Assembly: GCA_025890175.1 (NCBI GenBank)
Contig: JANPYM010000008.1
Coordinates: 80,766 to 144,765, forward strand
Origin: Ciborinia camelliae
Taxonomy: Eukaryota > Ascomycota > Leotiomycetes > Helotiales > Sclerotiniaceae
Length of the DNA stretch: 64,000 nt
Direction of reading: 5' to 3'
Under the pieces are notes generated by a model. That model did not search any database. It was not told the origin of the DNA and saw only the letters and a list, made by a program, of their open reading frames with translations. Of the stretch, positions 52,320-62,350 are shown piece by piece (position 1 is the stretch's first letter; every line of letters starts with the position of its first letter). The translations under genes were made by a program, and so were the position numbers.

Positions 52320-53370
52320 CGGTAAGATACAGAAAATAGGTTGCTTATGCTGGAAAGGGATATGGATTGAAGATTTAAACTGTAGCTGCTTATAAGCCAG
52401 GTTCTAAGTTAATACTATGCTAATCTAATGCCCATATGACTTGATAAAATCACCCCTGTTACTGGTACCTAGTAGTTACATTGAAACCGTCCACGGGTCA
52501 ATGCAGGTGTCGGCGTCAAACTCTTTGGAGCCTGACATATCAGGCATTAATATCTCAGTGCCCAGGTGGCAGGTACAGGTGGAACCTTACCTACCTACCT
52601 AGGTAGCCTTGCAATGATATCAATAAATCCCGAGTCTTCCATACCCAGAATATCTACACGGTGATTTGCCCAAAGATAAGTTCTTGGAGATTTATCTAAT
52701 ATAGCCCCTAAAATAATACATTGGGAATATAAAGTTCAAGACAAATTGAATAACCCGGATTTGAACAAAAGTTAGTATAACTGCATTACACAATCGAAAT
52801 TGTTGTTGAACACTAGTACAGAAACCACGAAAGTCGGCGAGGCATTGATTGCTTAATGGCTGATCAAGAACTTGGAAACAAGAAACTGGAAACAAGGGAC
52901 TAATCAGAGAACTCTCTAGAATCAACCAATCAAAGAAAAGGACGCCCTAGAAGGGTCGATATGGCCAATGGGGCGGAGAGGAGGTTCAATGAGTAAAAAT
53001 AAAGAATATACCTATATGCTCAACTACTGCCATGTTGCAAGATGGTGGAAAGGTATTCAACATCCTGTGTGAATTAGAGACCCATAAATAGCGACACCAC
53101 CCATCATCAACAGAGTAGCTTTTTATAACTGGTTGAATTGTGATGACAAAGACGACATCATGTCAATGTCATTCATAACAGTGAGCAAATTAATTCAATT
53201 AACTTAGAGGTCAAAAGTCTGCCTTATTGTGGGAAGCTTTATTCAAGGAAAGTTTCAACAGCCAATACTTCTAAATCTTTGAAGTCTAAGGTCCAACAGG
53301 CTTGTGTTCATGTTGGCTCTGCTATTGCAATATAAGAAAGGTGTAAACTATCTAGAAGATCTCTCCCATA
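52320..53370. other. GC-normal sequence without a followable gene
   Basis: Base composition is like genic DNA but all frames are broken. The 77-codon minus-strand frame at 52,692-52,925 has no recognisable domain. It contains the palindromic run CCTTACCTACCTACCTAGGTAGCC near 52,582. Probably decayed genic DNA, perhaps the 3' part of the RRM relic. Confidence 0.5.
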
Positions 53371-53376
53371 AATGCT

Positions 53377-53733
53377 TTATAGACTCTGAGACTGTAGAAG
53401 GATTATAGATGGCATTCGCGGAGGAGCCAATGCAATCCTATCAGCTGAGGGAGCACTATAGGCTTCAACATTGTATTTCTTGATGCGGAATTGACAACGT
53501 TCGGTTGGAATACGCTTCAAGTACATTTTTTGCTGGAGTATTTGCGTAACGCACTTAAAGTAAGAGACCTTCGCCGATAGGTTGACCATAGAACTTTCTG
53601 ATGATCTCTTCGCAGAAATCATAATTCTCGAAACTGTAGCACAAAAACCAGTCTCATATGCTTGTGGCAGTGTCAATATTTTCAACTTACCGAGCAAATC
53701 CAACTCCACGGCTGTAGTTCTGGCTAACACAAA
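53377..53733 (-). pseudogene. RRM-type RNA-binding protein pseudogene (MSSP-like)
   Basis: Read on the minus strand in two registers, this encodes part of an RNA-recognition-motif protein. TTAVELDLLGKLKIL and ETGF come from one frame. FCEEIIRKFYGQPIGEGLLL then stop (53,555-53,557) and VRYANTPA come from the next frame. The first frame then resumes with LKRIPTERCQFRIKKYNV (53,520-53,464). In fungal MSSP-like proteins, recalled from memory, the second RRM ends '...CEE.I..F.G.PIG.EG..LQVRYADTPAQK.LKR.T.ERRQFR..EYNV', which fits block by block. Damage consists of at least two frameshifts (one in the A-run after VRYANTPA), an in-frame TAA where Gln is expected, and a 403-bp solo LTR inserted immediately upstream at 53,739. 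The gene family would bind single-stranded RNA or DNA; this copy cannot make a protein. Confidence 0.62.
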
Positions 53734-53738
53734 GTATG

Positions 53739-54141
53739 TGTTGGGATAATCATGTGATTCAAGGGTGCTATACAGCTAGAGATACGCATATATACGCACG
53801 AGTTCAACCTATAGTGTAGTTTAGAAAACAAGCCTAAATTGGGGGCGCGCGTTGTACGCACGTGTTTCAGAGCTTATTGTCTATATGGAAACCTTTGAAC
53901 CTTTTTTAGTTCGGATTTTGAAACTTCGGAACAAAAGTCTTTCCGATTCGAGTTGGTTATGTGATTTATCCAAAATGATTCTTAAGGAAAGCCGAAAAAT
54001 CAAATACGTAGAGTTCGGGAAAAACGATACGGTATACAAAATCGAAAAGTGATGCAGGACATTTTCTTCGCCAAGGCTTTGGAACATACAATACGATATT
54101 ATAGTATAATTCCATCTTCACCACCCATGATGATACCAACA
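53739..54141. mobile_element. solo LTR, 403 bp, target duplication GTATG
   Basis: TGTTGGGATAATCATGTG...CACCCATGATGATACCAACA with TGTTGG/CCAACA ends and perfect flanking GTATG (53,734-53,738 and 54,142-54,146). Composition is normal, without visible RIP. Open frames inside it (for example 53,852-54,052) are incidental. It splits the minus-strand gene relic. Its ends resemble those of the LTRs at 46,030 and 63,206. Confidence 0.93.
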
Positions 54142-54146
54142 GTATG

Positions 54147-54406
54147 CGAATACTGCTGATCGTATGGTTCATGAAGATAGCACCAAGTTCCTACACCATA
54201 ATTTAGTTAAAGAGAAAACAAATAACAATAGAAACATTTATAGATTCAGTCATGGTCTTTGACAAGTTGAAGAGTTAGAGATTGGGAACTTACCCATAAC
54301 TACAGATGGACACGCAAAACTTCCAGCAGCGACGAGAAGTGGGGGAAGTTTTTTGTTATGGAGCCTGAAGGTTGAGCGGTGGTACCCAACACGGAGACCC
54401 AATCCA
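54147..54406 (-). pseudogene. two coding-like exons and an intron, unrecognised
   Basis: On the minus strand a CTAAC branch-like site and a CACAG acceptor precede an exon (54,294-54,406, 113 nt) whose open frame includes NKKLPPLLVAAGSFACPSVV. It ends in the strong donor GTAAGT. The intron (54,191-54,293, 103 nt) ends in GTGTAG. The frame then continues into GTWCYLHEPYDQQYSHT up to the LTR insertion at 54,141. Phase is kept across the junction (1+111+1 nt, then in frame). I do not recognise the product. It may be the upstream part of the RRM relic or a separate gene. The opposite strand also offers coding-looking frames, so the call is tentative. Confidence 0.4.
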
Positions 54407-54461
54407 CTGTGAAACGTTAGCAACGATCAAATTATCAATACATGTTATGATTGGAGGCATA

Positions 54462-54702
54462 ATATAGCGAAGGAGACTTTATAAACAAATTCCCAGAAGC
54501 CGCGGATGCAAAGTTCCGAGTCGACCATTTCTTAGAGAAAGCGAAAGAATACTCCCACCCTTCGTTATCGACCGGTGATTAAGGAACTTCTCCAACAAGG
54601 TGGTATGTTTATGCATAAACATTATGCGGAAGTTTGCGAGATTGTTTTCAGACATAAAGATCACCGGGATGACGGTGATGTTGAGAATTGTTTCTAAATT
54701 GT
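54462..54702 (+). pseudogene. frameshifted coding-like relic, unrecognised
   Basis: One plus-strand frame (about 54,469-54,580) reads FPEAADAKFRVDHFLEKAKE. After a frameshift near 54,570 a second frame reads RPVIKELLQQGGMFMHKHYA and continues ...EVCEIVFRHKDH to a stop at 54,700. A minus-strand frame (54,479-54,664) also exists but looks less protein-like. No domain recognised. Confidence 0.35.
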
Positions 54703-55032
54703 TGTAGTGGTCGCTTCGGTGGTTAAGGTACTTAGAACGCAGCTTTATCGGGTTCTTTCTAGACTGTAGCCCTGTCTATAACAGAGTCTTTCTGGGGCTT
54801 CTTCGATTTATCGGACTTTGATTTCTTTGCTGGGGTCGAGGCTCGTGGTGCATCTTCCACATAAAATTCCCGTCTCGTTCTCGTACAACAATATGTAAAC
54901 TAAAACAAACTTTGCACACACCTAGATAACACCCGGATACCCTATCAGGATAGAACTATTCCAGTCGTGTGTTGTCTCAAGACCAGTCTAACCACCAGTA
55001 GTCATTAACCGATTGGCCTCGAGTATTGTGCT

Positions 55033-55359
55033 TTATATCTTCTTGCTTCCCACAGTGTCTTTGCCCGTGGCTGGCGGCCCCGTGGCGGGGGAGAAATGGA
55101 AAGATTTAGGGCTTGACTCTTCCAAGTTCCAATTGAGTAACTGAGTTTCATACAAAGTTCCCGACCGAAAAGCTGTACGCCAACTGAATATATAAACACC
55201 AGAGGTATACAAACCATTCAATAAAAGTGCGAACACATGCAATGTGAACTTCCTCGAAAGACTTGATGGATAAATTGAAATCGACTTTTTGGTCATAGTC
55301 CAATCGTTTTGTGGAGGCGCAAGTCGAAGCGGATCTTCATTCTCGTCTGCTGGCGGCAT
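55033..55359 (-). CDS. hypothetical protein fragment with one membrane segment
   Basis: An open frame of 108 codons with balanced codon use, starting MPPADENEDPLRLAPPQNDW. A hydrophobic stretch (TLHVFALLLNGLYTSGVYIF, residues about 39-58) could be a single transmembrane helix. The layout, a short polar N-terminus and one helix, would fit several fungal membrane families; I recognise none. The ATG is the first in frame and is followed by a plausible polar start. It is flanked by relics, so it may be the 5' exon of a broken gene. No splice donor could be fixed. Confidence 0.35.
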   Translation of the reverse strand: MPPADENEDPLRLAPPQNDWTMTKKSISIYPSSLSRKFTLHVFALLLNGLYTSGVYIFSWRTAFRSGTLYETQLLNWNLEESSPKSFHFSPATGPPATGKDTVGSKKI

Positions 55360-55569
55360 TGAATGTAAATTTCGTGGAAGGATATATATGGCCGAAAAGT
55401 GTACTATATATAATTATTTTTCTAATAAAACATCTAGAATGAGCGTCGTGTTCTTCTAACTTTAAGCCAACAATAAGATAACTCATCGATATATCTAGGT
55501 AATAATCTTCAGTCTGTGCTAATAAGATTTTTGATTAACACCATCGATTATGATCTAGGTGGCGATTAG

Positions 55570-56147
55570 CTTTTCGATGTCTTGAAAGCAGCTCCTCTGG
55601 CTGGACTCGGAGACCAGTAGAAAGCACTTAGCAGTATTTATCTCATAGTTGTATACAAGTAAACACAATTGCTTGACAACTTATCTTATGTGAACTCTTT
55701 GGAGAATTTGCTTAAGGATACTTTTGTTGTCAAGGTAGGTGCCATTTGCCCTTGTCTGCGGAGCTTACAATCTTCCAACTTTTGAATTTTCTATAGTCCG
55801 GACTGAGAACACGAATGGGAAAGATTGTGCATTCGCTACAGAACCCAGATGCGAAAACTACCCGGAAGGAATATTCTGAGTAACAAGTTGATAGAGCAAG
55901 CAAGAAGCTTCATGAGAACCAGGTGTCGCGATCAATATCCCGTTTTTGGAGGTTTAGCGGGGTCTGGAATCGGAAAAGTTTGGCGGAATTGAAGAGTTTG
56001 GATGTATTTATATACCCGAAAAACAATCATTATATACACGAGAGAGCTCATCAGATATAGTTGGTCAAGATTTCGCAAGCAACTTATTTACAACGTGCAT
56101 ATCAGTCACATGTAGAACATTTTCAAACCCATGTATCGTTTTCTTAG
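55570..56147 (+). pseudogene. RIP-type pseudogene, two exons, four premature stops
   Basis: A plus-strand reading frame continues through a 62-nt intron (55,735-55,796, donor GTAGGT, acceptor CTATAG, CTTAC branch-like site). Exon 1 starts LFDVLKAAPLAGLGDQ; exon 2 contains SGLRTRMGKIVHSLQN and QVDRASKKLHENQ, ending SQATYLQRAYQSHVEHF. In-frame stops are at 55,618 (TAG), 55,660 (TAA), 55,881 (TAA) and 56,058 (TAG). Each would be Gln (CAG or CAA) before a C-to-T change in a CpA context, the preferred RIP site. The frame ends in TAG at 56,145. The rest is helical and charged. I do not recognise the family. The 5' end is unknown; a TTAG acceptor may lie just before 55,570. Confidence 0.6.
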
Positions 56148-56430
56148 TCGACTCCAAAAATCATGAACGTTTCATCGAATCAAATGCTCATGTTTGAGTA
56201 AGACGGCGTTTATATCTTATCCTGATGTAAATTTTACCACTGTATCACATGTGAGATGTGGGATCTGCATTATCACGGAATATTCTTTCGAAGGAGCTAT
56301 TCCGCAAAGAATCTCCTTGGCTCCTCGCTTCTGATGCATGGGCATTAGACATCTTTATTCACCCATGAACAACAGGATCAATCAAGTCTTTTTTCACATC
56401 CTTGATAATGGGACTACTAATTAGCATATG
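56148..56430. other. GC-normal sequence, no gene followed
   Basis: It continues directly from the pseudogene. The frame carries on with stops (TAA at about 56,202). No motif recognised. Confidence 0.5.
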
Positions 56431-56490
56431 TTAGATGAAAGTTGATGAAAGTTGATGAAAGTCGATGAAAGTCGATGAAAGTCGATGAAT
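56431..56490. repeat. 10-bp minisatellite GTYGATGAAA
   Basis: Six tandem units. The first three have GTT or TTA and the last three GTC, so variation between units is largely a C/T transition. Confidence 0.93.
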
Positions 56491-56550
56491 GAAATGAGAA
56501 TTGGAAGGGGAGCGGTTAGCGACTAATTGATTTTGAGATTTCTCTCATCA

Positions 56551-56658
56551 ATGGCTTTGCCTTACTTCAAAATTCGGTATCGAATGAATCGCAAGCAAGA
56601 TGCTGAGTCACCGAATGTTCTAAATCAAACAGGCTCTAGCCTCTATAGTGATCCATAA
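56551..56658 (+). CDS. short hypothetical open frame
   Basis: Thirty-five codons of normal composition (MALPYFKIRYRMNRKQDAES) from ATG to TAA just before the sequence turns AT-rich. It is too short to judge and may be an exon remnant. Confidence 0.2.
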   Translation: MALPYFKIRYRMNRKQDAESPNVLNQTGSSLYSDP

Positions 56659-56689
56659 TGGAAAAAAGCCGAAACGTATATTTTACGCA

Positions 56690-57945
56690 ACATACGCGAA
56701 TTATTTTAGAATATTATTTTTTAAATATTTTATAATTCAATAACTATTATTTCAAATAACTTTAAATTTAAATTATATAATTAAAAAAATCGAACTTACC
56801 CAATTTAAATATAAGTTAATTATTGAGACTTGAATTAAAAGCTTTACGTTTTGTAAAATCGAAATCGAATTTCAATAATTTCAAAAAGCAATAAAATCGA
56901 TTTTTCAAAAACGAAAATCAAAACTAAAAAAAATTTTTAAACTCAAAAAAAATAAGAAAATTATATATTTGATTTGGGATTATCAAACTATATTAAAACA
57001 TATACGCTTATACCCCAAAACGAAGTTCGAAATTTGTTAATAAAAAATAGAGTTTCAAATAAATAATTTGATTATTAAAAATTTATACAAATTTTATAAA
57101 ATCATTTATTAATATACAAAGAAATAATCAAAACTTAAAAAAAAATATACCAACACTAAATTATTATAATACAAATATCAAATATATTAAAATATTAAAA
57201 AATAAAAACTTTATATATAAAATAACAAATATTTTGTAAAATATAATATAAAAAAAAAAATCAAATAAATATTTAAAATTTTCTCTCAAAAATGGAATTT
57301 TGCACTAATAACTATTTATCGCTCAAAAAAGATATCAAAATAATAATATAAATAACTTTTTAAAAAAAAAAAAAAAAACTTTTTTATATATTATAAAAAA
57401 AAATTGAAAATTAAAAAAATATAAATACTCTACAAAATCATATATACAAATTTTAAAAAATATACTTCTCGAATATTATTATAATAATTTCATTTTTATA
57501 CAAAATAATACCTTTATATATATTATTTACATAATACAAAATTGATTTATTAAAAATAAAATTCAAATTATTAATTAACCCTTTTACTCCTCAAATTTAA
57601 ATTTTATTAAAAATATTTAATAAACATTAAAATATAAAATAATAAAATTATACCCAATATTTATAAAATCTACAAAATATAAAAAACAAAATATTAAAAA
57701 ACTAAAAAAATATTTAAAAACAATATAAAAAATATTAAATAATAATTTATTTAAAAATTTAATAGAAAATATATTAAAACAAATTTAGATATATATAAAT
57801 ATTAAAAAATGATATATTAAATATTAAAATTAAATTATATTAATAAATTATATAAAAATAATTTTATAAATATTAAAACAATAATATATTCAAATTTCAG
57901 ATTTTTAAAAAAAAAGTTCGAATTTATATTCTCATTTTTATCCCG
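56690..57945. other. AT-rich block, no gene seen
   Basis: An abrupt return to about 85% A+T, without element ends or open frames, then an abrupt switch back at about 57,950. It is probably a RIP-mutated insertion between two gene relic islands. Confidence 0.65.
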
Positions 57946-58099
57946 CACTGTAAATCCGGAAAATTTAAAAAAAATGGTTCCGGCTCTTTTCCATTATCTA
58001 GTACTGTATAGCTTCTTCTCCCGGTACATAACGTATCTGTTTGTTCTTTGGTTCCTCTAAAGTAGAAGCCGAATTGGATATGAAATCAAATTTAGACTA

Positions 58100-58400
58100 T
58101 ATAATAGCCTAGTAGTTTGACAAGCTCTGCCGCCTTAGCAAGACTGACTAAAGTTGCACAAGGATACAGTCATGGTTGCACATCTTCCAAGAAATCCCTC
58201 GAGTCCTCCAACAGTTGCTCAAATTGAAAGTTCAATTACTATAAAGCTTACCCTCGCACACCCTCGGTATCATCCTCTTCATCAGAATCGGCGAAACCAG
58301 CTTCATTATCTGTCCCATTTTCATCGACATCATCTCTATCAGAGTATTCATTCGTCTTGATTCTCATCAGTTCCACGCAACCAAAGATCAGCAACAGGTT
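58100..58400 (-). pseudogene. acidic exon with splice donor, unrecognised
   Basis: On the minus strand an open frame reads ELMRIKTNEYSDRDDVDENG and on through a run of Asp/Glu to EGVRG, ending at a good donor GTAAGC (58,246-58,251). After a possible short intron the downstream frame reads QLLEDSRDFLEDVQP and then meets TGA (a CGA-to-TGA type stop). Highly acidic proteins like this are hard to classify. No domain recognised. Confidence 0.4.
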
Positions 58401-58723
58401 TTAAATCGCTTCAATGGGTTACTTTTTAGGAGGAAGTATCTCCGTGTCGACTATGATTTTGTATTCAACGTCGTAGGAGAGTCTTTGCAGGCGGTTACAA
58501 ATTGCAGTTCCGGATCTGAATTGCCTTTTAAATTTCTGTACGGAGTATTGATAAGGCAGAGAAAAGGAGAAAGATAACCTGTTGAAGATCTCAGTAAGGG
58601 AAAAGCGGGGAGAGAAATTTGTTAGGACCCGAATAGAGGTTTATGGATTGCCAACGTTACCTACAATAGATTCCTTCACTTCCATCAACTTTATAGTTAC
58701 CAATCTAATGTGAACAATTGACA

Positions 58724-58930
58724 TTATCTCTTTTTTGATACACGATCGTATAAGTTTGATTTTTCCTCCCACCTCATCATAACCCCCCTCCTCAACAGCA
58801 TAACCTCCACTTCCACGCCCTTCACTCTTTTTACTTTCAAATCTACTTTCTCCAGACCTACCTCCGCCATCTCCAGCTTTATCTCCCCTAACTTCAGATC
58901 TATTCTTGCCATCTCTTGCAAAATTCAAGG
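58724..58930 (-). pseudogene. charged, coiled-coil-like open frame, unrecognised
   Basis: A minus-strand frame reads LQEMARIDLKLGEIKLEMAE and continues with heptad-like spacing of Leu/Ile/Val and many Lys/Glu. A parallel frame (58,641-58,928) is Gly/Arg/Ser-rich and looks less natural. It may belong to the acidic relic at 58.1-58.4 kb on the same strand. Confidence 0.3.
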
Positions 58931-59148
58931 ATCTTTATTGCGGTATAATATCTTGATCTGACATTGACGAATACTGGCATTCTTGATTTTATCACGCGCC
59001 CCAATTGATTGCATAAATATATTGAAAGGAGGAAAGTTGGCGGGGAAGAGGATGGAATATACCGGTATTGTTGCGATATGGTGCGGTTGGTAGCGAATAA
59101 GGATGTTCTAGTTTCAATTCTCGGATTTTCTTCGTCTACACCCACACA

Positions 59149-60380
59149 ATGGGCAACGTGGCCTGGGAAAAATCCCCTACCCATCCAGAGTTCGAAAGAA
59201 AATGCAACCAAACTTTAGTCCGGGTGCCTGTCGGAAAACCCTCCTATTTCTATGATTTCGAAGACATTAAAACAATTGGAGGAGACGGGTTGCTCTACTC
59301 AAAATGCGACGGACCTCTTGAAGAAGTCAACACTCATTTGAAGGAGAAAGAGACCAGCGCAATATGTGGCTGTTAAGCCTCAAGGATCGACCGTCTCTAC
59401 GCCGAGTGAAGTTTCCAGAGACGGAAGCTCGTTTCTACCAAGAGTTCCTGGATGAATGCGTGAAAGGGGAGCAAGCTACTGTGCTGTGGTTGCAGGTTCA
59501 CGCACGACTGATTTTTGCGGAAGATTTGGTCAAGCATCCCAGCACCGAGGAGCTGATATAAGTTAGTCAGGTTTCGGTATCGGTATAGCATCGACGGCTA
59601 CTCATATGGCCCGTGACGCCAGAACATCCTCACGAGGTTATCGATGGTTGGATAGGCTTTACTCAATGGCTCATAAGCAACAAGCTACCAGGGCTCCAAC
59701 CAAAACATACCGTAAATACTAACCAAATAAATGATTACTTGCCAATTGAATAGGACTCTTAATCCAAACAAGGGTGCTAAAAATATCCCCCTTAAAAAAA
59801 CCCATTTGCCGATATTCCTTATACCCTTATGCTGTGTATATTTGGTGAAATACCGGAGGATCTTGGAAAAAAAGATCGAAACCCATTTGCTCGATAAGGT
59901 CGTCGTCTTTTTTTAAAGAAAAGGGCTATACGAACGGGGATATTTTGAAGAAATGGGTTAAGAAGACTATCTCGGGGAAGATGGAGCTTGATGGTGCTGA
60001 GCGGCGCCTACTCGCCGTTGATTGCTTCAAAACACATCTCAATAGCAAAGAAGATCAAGGAAATTCGGGTGAAGCCTTTCGAAAAATGGGATGGCTACGC
60101 ATTTTAATCCCAGCTAGGTGTATAATTGCCGCTCAACTATGTGATGTCTGCGCCAACAAACTTTTGAAAGAAAGGAGTAAGTACTTGGAGCTTGAATGAT
60201 CTATCAATACAAAGAACCAAGATGGTTTTCGATCGATATTTATTTATTCTTGATATGGTCAGTCGTGCATGGGAATGGCTCCACGATAAGCATGCTGATT
60301 TGATCGCTCAAACTTTCAGACGGGTTGATCTAACTCTCAATCTCAATGAAAGTAAAGATCAAAATCAAAAACTTTGAGGA
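59149..60380 (+). pseudogene. multi-segment gene relic, unrecognised
   Basis: Several protein-like plus-strand segments follow each other in different frames. 59,149-59,376 starts MGNVAWEKSPTHPEFERKCN and includes GKPSYFYDFEDIKTIGGDG. 59,405-59,561 includes KFPETEARFYQEFLDECVKG and WLQVHARLIFAEDLVKH. 59,598-59,752 includes EVIDGWIGFTQWLISNKLPG. 59,916-60,199 includes FKEKGYTNGDILKKWVKKTI and EAFRKMGWLRILIPARCIIA. 60,192-60,377 includes MVFDRYLFILDMVSRAWEWL. A donor-like GTAAGT lies at 60,176. Some boundaries could be introns (TACTAAC at 59,716), but at least one change of frame (59,360-59,420) has no splice signals and looks like an indel. I recognise no family. It could be a working multi-exon gene if some frames are joined by splicing I cannot resolve. 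Confidence 0.45.
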
Positions 60381-60479
60381 TATCAAGTCTATATCTTTTA
60401 ATTCTATTAAAATTGAAAACGCCTATTACAAAATCTCCTTCCCGCCTCGAAAAGTTATATCTTTGTAAATAATAATAAT

Positions 60480-60700
60480 TGTTAAGAAATCAGATTATAT
60501 AGTTCCTAGTTACATCATGTTCAGATGGCACGTGATCAATGGTCACGTAGTAGGATATAATGGCAGCTAGACTGCGACTATATATATACTCCTTTAATAC
60601 CTTAGTAAAGTCTATCGGCTTTTTTTCTTTTTCAGTAGAGTTCTTTTATTATATTGTACATTTATGTTTCTATTTAAATTATTCGATGTAATATATGTAA
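60480..60700. mobile_element. LTR-like remnant
   Basis: It begins TGTTAAGAAATCAG after ATAAT and shares CACGTGATC, GGCAGCTxGxCTGC and TATATACTCCTT, in this order, with the reverse complement of the LTRs at 62,143 and 62,513. I could not find the other end or a matching target duplication. Confidence 0.5.
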
Positions 60701-61400
60701 TAGGAATAGAAGTAGAAGTAGGTTTGGTAAAAGGAGTAGATATTATGTTTAGCGGAAGTGGGTATACAATTTGATTAAGGGTGTATAGAGGTTGATTTAG
60801 AGATAGTTGTTACAAATAATCGTTAGATAAATAACTTCAAATCTTAAACTTTTTTACTGATTTTAATGAAATTAAAGCTGTATTTACTAGGTAGCTATTT
60901 ACGCAATAACTTTCTATATTAAGTAGTAACTTTCTTAAAAGAAACCTTTTCTTTTTAGTATAGTTCTTTTATCTCATTGCTAATATATAAAGCTATTTCC
61001 ATATACTAAACGTGACGCGTATAACAATATTAGTGTTAATCGATATTAATATCATTACTAATCTATACTAAGATGATATTGTTGTAGCATATAGCGAATG
61101 GGGCGAATGATCGCGTGCACCTGTACTAGCGTATTCCGCATCTATATAGATCTTCAGATCTACAACCTCAGATCGTCATTACTAATAATAAGTGAAACCT
61201 ATATTATGCGTTTATTAATTACTATTACTATATATATATTACTATCTAAAGTGATTTCAATAGATATCAAAAACTATATGTAATAAAATAAGAGATTGTT
61301 AAGTTTTGAAATGTAAATCCTAATATAATCAAAAGGCAATTTCAGTTCAAAAAGCTTTTGTATAAATAATAAAACTTTAATAAATATAACAATTATTTAA
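60701..61400. other. AT-moderate spacer with dispersed repeats
   Basis: It contains TTTTCTTTTTAGTATAGTTCTTTTATCTCATTGC (about 60,947-60,980), a second copy of the leader-like repeat at 60,620 and 49,425. The 61-codon frame at 61,098-61,283 is Ile/Tyr/Leu-rich and not credible as a gene. Confidence 0.5.
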
Positions 61401-61419
61401 AAAGAAAGAAAGTAAAAGG

Positions 61420-61564
61420 TATAAAGCAACAGATATCCTTCTTAATATAACAGACAATTATAACTGAAATCATTTACTCTCATCCTCCTTCTGCCTTTCC
61501 TTATTCGAAACGATACCCTCATCACAAACCAGCAACCACACGTGTCTTCGATAGAATCGTCAAA
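61420..61564 (+). promoter_or_regulatory. putative promoter and leader of the secreted-protein gene
   Basis: TATAAAG lies 145 bp before the ATG. It is followed by a pyrimidine-rich stretch (CTCTCATCCTCCTTCTGCCTTTCC), a CACGTG E-box at 61,540, and a good start context GTCAAAATGG. These are typical of filamentous fungal core promoters. The transcription start is not determined. Confidence 0.5.
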
Positions 61565-61945
61565 ATGGTTAAATTCACCTCCTCCATCGCTCTACTCCTC
61601 ATTGCGGCTGTCAGCAGTATACAAGCTTGTAGCTATTGCCAATGCCTCTTTCAAGATGGCTCGCATTGTTGTCTCGCCCAGGTAAATAATTCCAGCAAAT
61701 AAAATAATAAGATAATCAACTTTAAAGTAAAAAGAAATAGGAAAAGGAAAACTAATTTTATATAATAGGACTCTCATAAAGGCAATCTCGATTGTACAGC
61801 CGTCTGCTCCGGAGCCCGTCGTCAGGATAGCACATCGACTGTTACCTCTGATCACAAACTTGTATTTGGTACTGCTTGTAATGCTAGTGGAAATTACAAG
61901 TGTCTTACTATTTTCAACGTCGATGGTCATGTTAAGTGTTTTTAG
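61565..61945 (+). CDS. small secreted cysteine-rich protein, candidate effector
   Basis: Two exons (61,565-61,681 and 61,769-61,945) joined by an 87-nt phase-0 intron with donor GTAAAT, branch-like ACTAAT and acceptor AATAG. The 97-residue product starts MVKFTSSIALLLIAAVSSIQ, a clear signal peptide with likely cleavage after Ala21, so the mature protein begins at Cys22. It has ten cysteines (22, 25, 27, 35, 36, 48, 52, 76, 84, 96), all after the predicted cleavage site, giving up to five disulfides. The N-terminal pattern CSYCQC-x7-CC is compact. There is no transmembrane segment or GPI signal; the C-terminus ends VKCF. Small secreted cysteine-rich proteins of this size are the usual form of fungal effectors and antimicrobial proteins, but I do not recognise a named family and infer no target. 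No stops or frameshifts, and GC is higher than the flanks although LTRs lie on both sides. The minus-strand frame 61,592-61,930 is its shadow. Confidence 0.85.
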
Positions 61946-62142
61946 TTATTACTAGCAACACAGGTTATATATAGAGATTGTTATTATCTTGTTGTTATAA
62001 TATATACCTGAAACAAAGTAGAAGGGTTTCAAGACAGAAGTAAAAACAATCCCTTCACTTTACTACATTCGGATTATATAATTGTATATCTTAATATTAT
62101 ATTTTAGAAATATAATATATATAAACTATATTATAAAATAAT

Positions 62143-62350
62143 TATTAATCGTATATGCCTGGGATGACTAGTAATACGGTAAAAAGGAAGTACTAGGATA
62201 GAATTATAGTAGATTGATTTAACTAAGGAGTATATATTTAGTGGCAGCCCAGCTGCCCTTATATGCTACTCCCCCATACCCTATGCGGTATAGCTTACCA
62301 CGTGATCCTTGATCATGTGACCGGAAACCATGTGACCTGATTCCCCAACA
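62143..62350. mobile_element. LTR copy, 208 bp (third LTR family)
   Basis: TATTAATCGTATATGCCTGGG...CATGTGACCTGATTCCCCAACA. About 90% identical by eye to 62,513-62,718 in the same direction. It carries the perfect hairpin-like GGCAGCCCAGCTGCC and motifs CACGTGATC and CATGTGACC. Flanks ATAAT and ATTAA do not match, so its target duplication is lost or the left end is misplaced. Confidence 0.75.

Noticed and set aside
53565..53725. A 57-nt intron (GTAAGT...ACAG) inside the RRM relic
   Set aside because: The DNA between these signals itself encodes residues that line up with the RRM family (KIL, ETGF), so the donor-like GGTAAG is probably coding.
53852..54172. Open frames of 66-68 codons on both strands
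   Set aside because: They lie wholly or mostly within the 403-bp solo LTR and have no start context or family resemblance.
61098..61283. 61-codon plus-strand frame
   Set aside because: Ile/Leu/Tyr-rich with no recognisable features, in a repeat-bearing spacer.
61592..61930. 112-codon minus-strand frame
   Set aside because: It is antisense to the spliced secreted-protein gene, which has a signal peptide, cysteine pattern and consensus splice sites.
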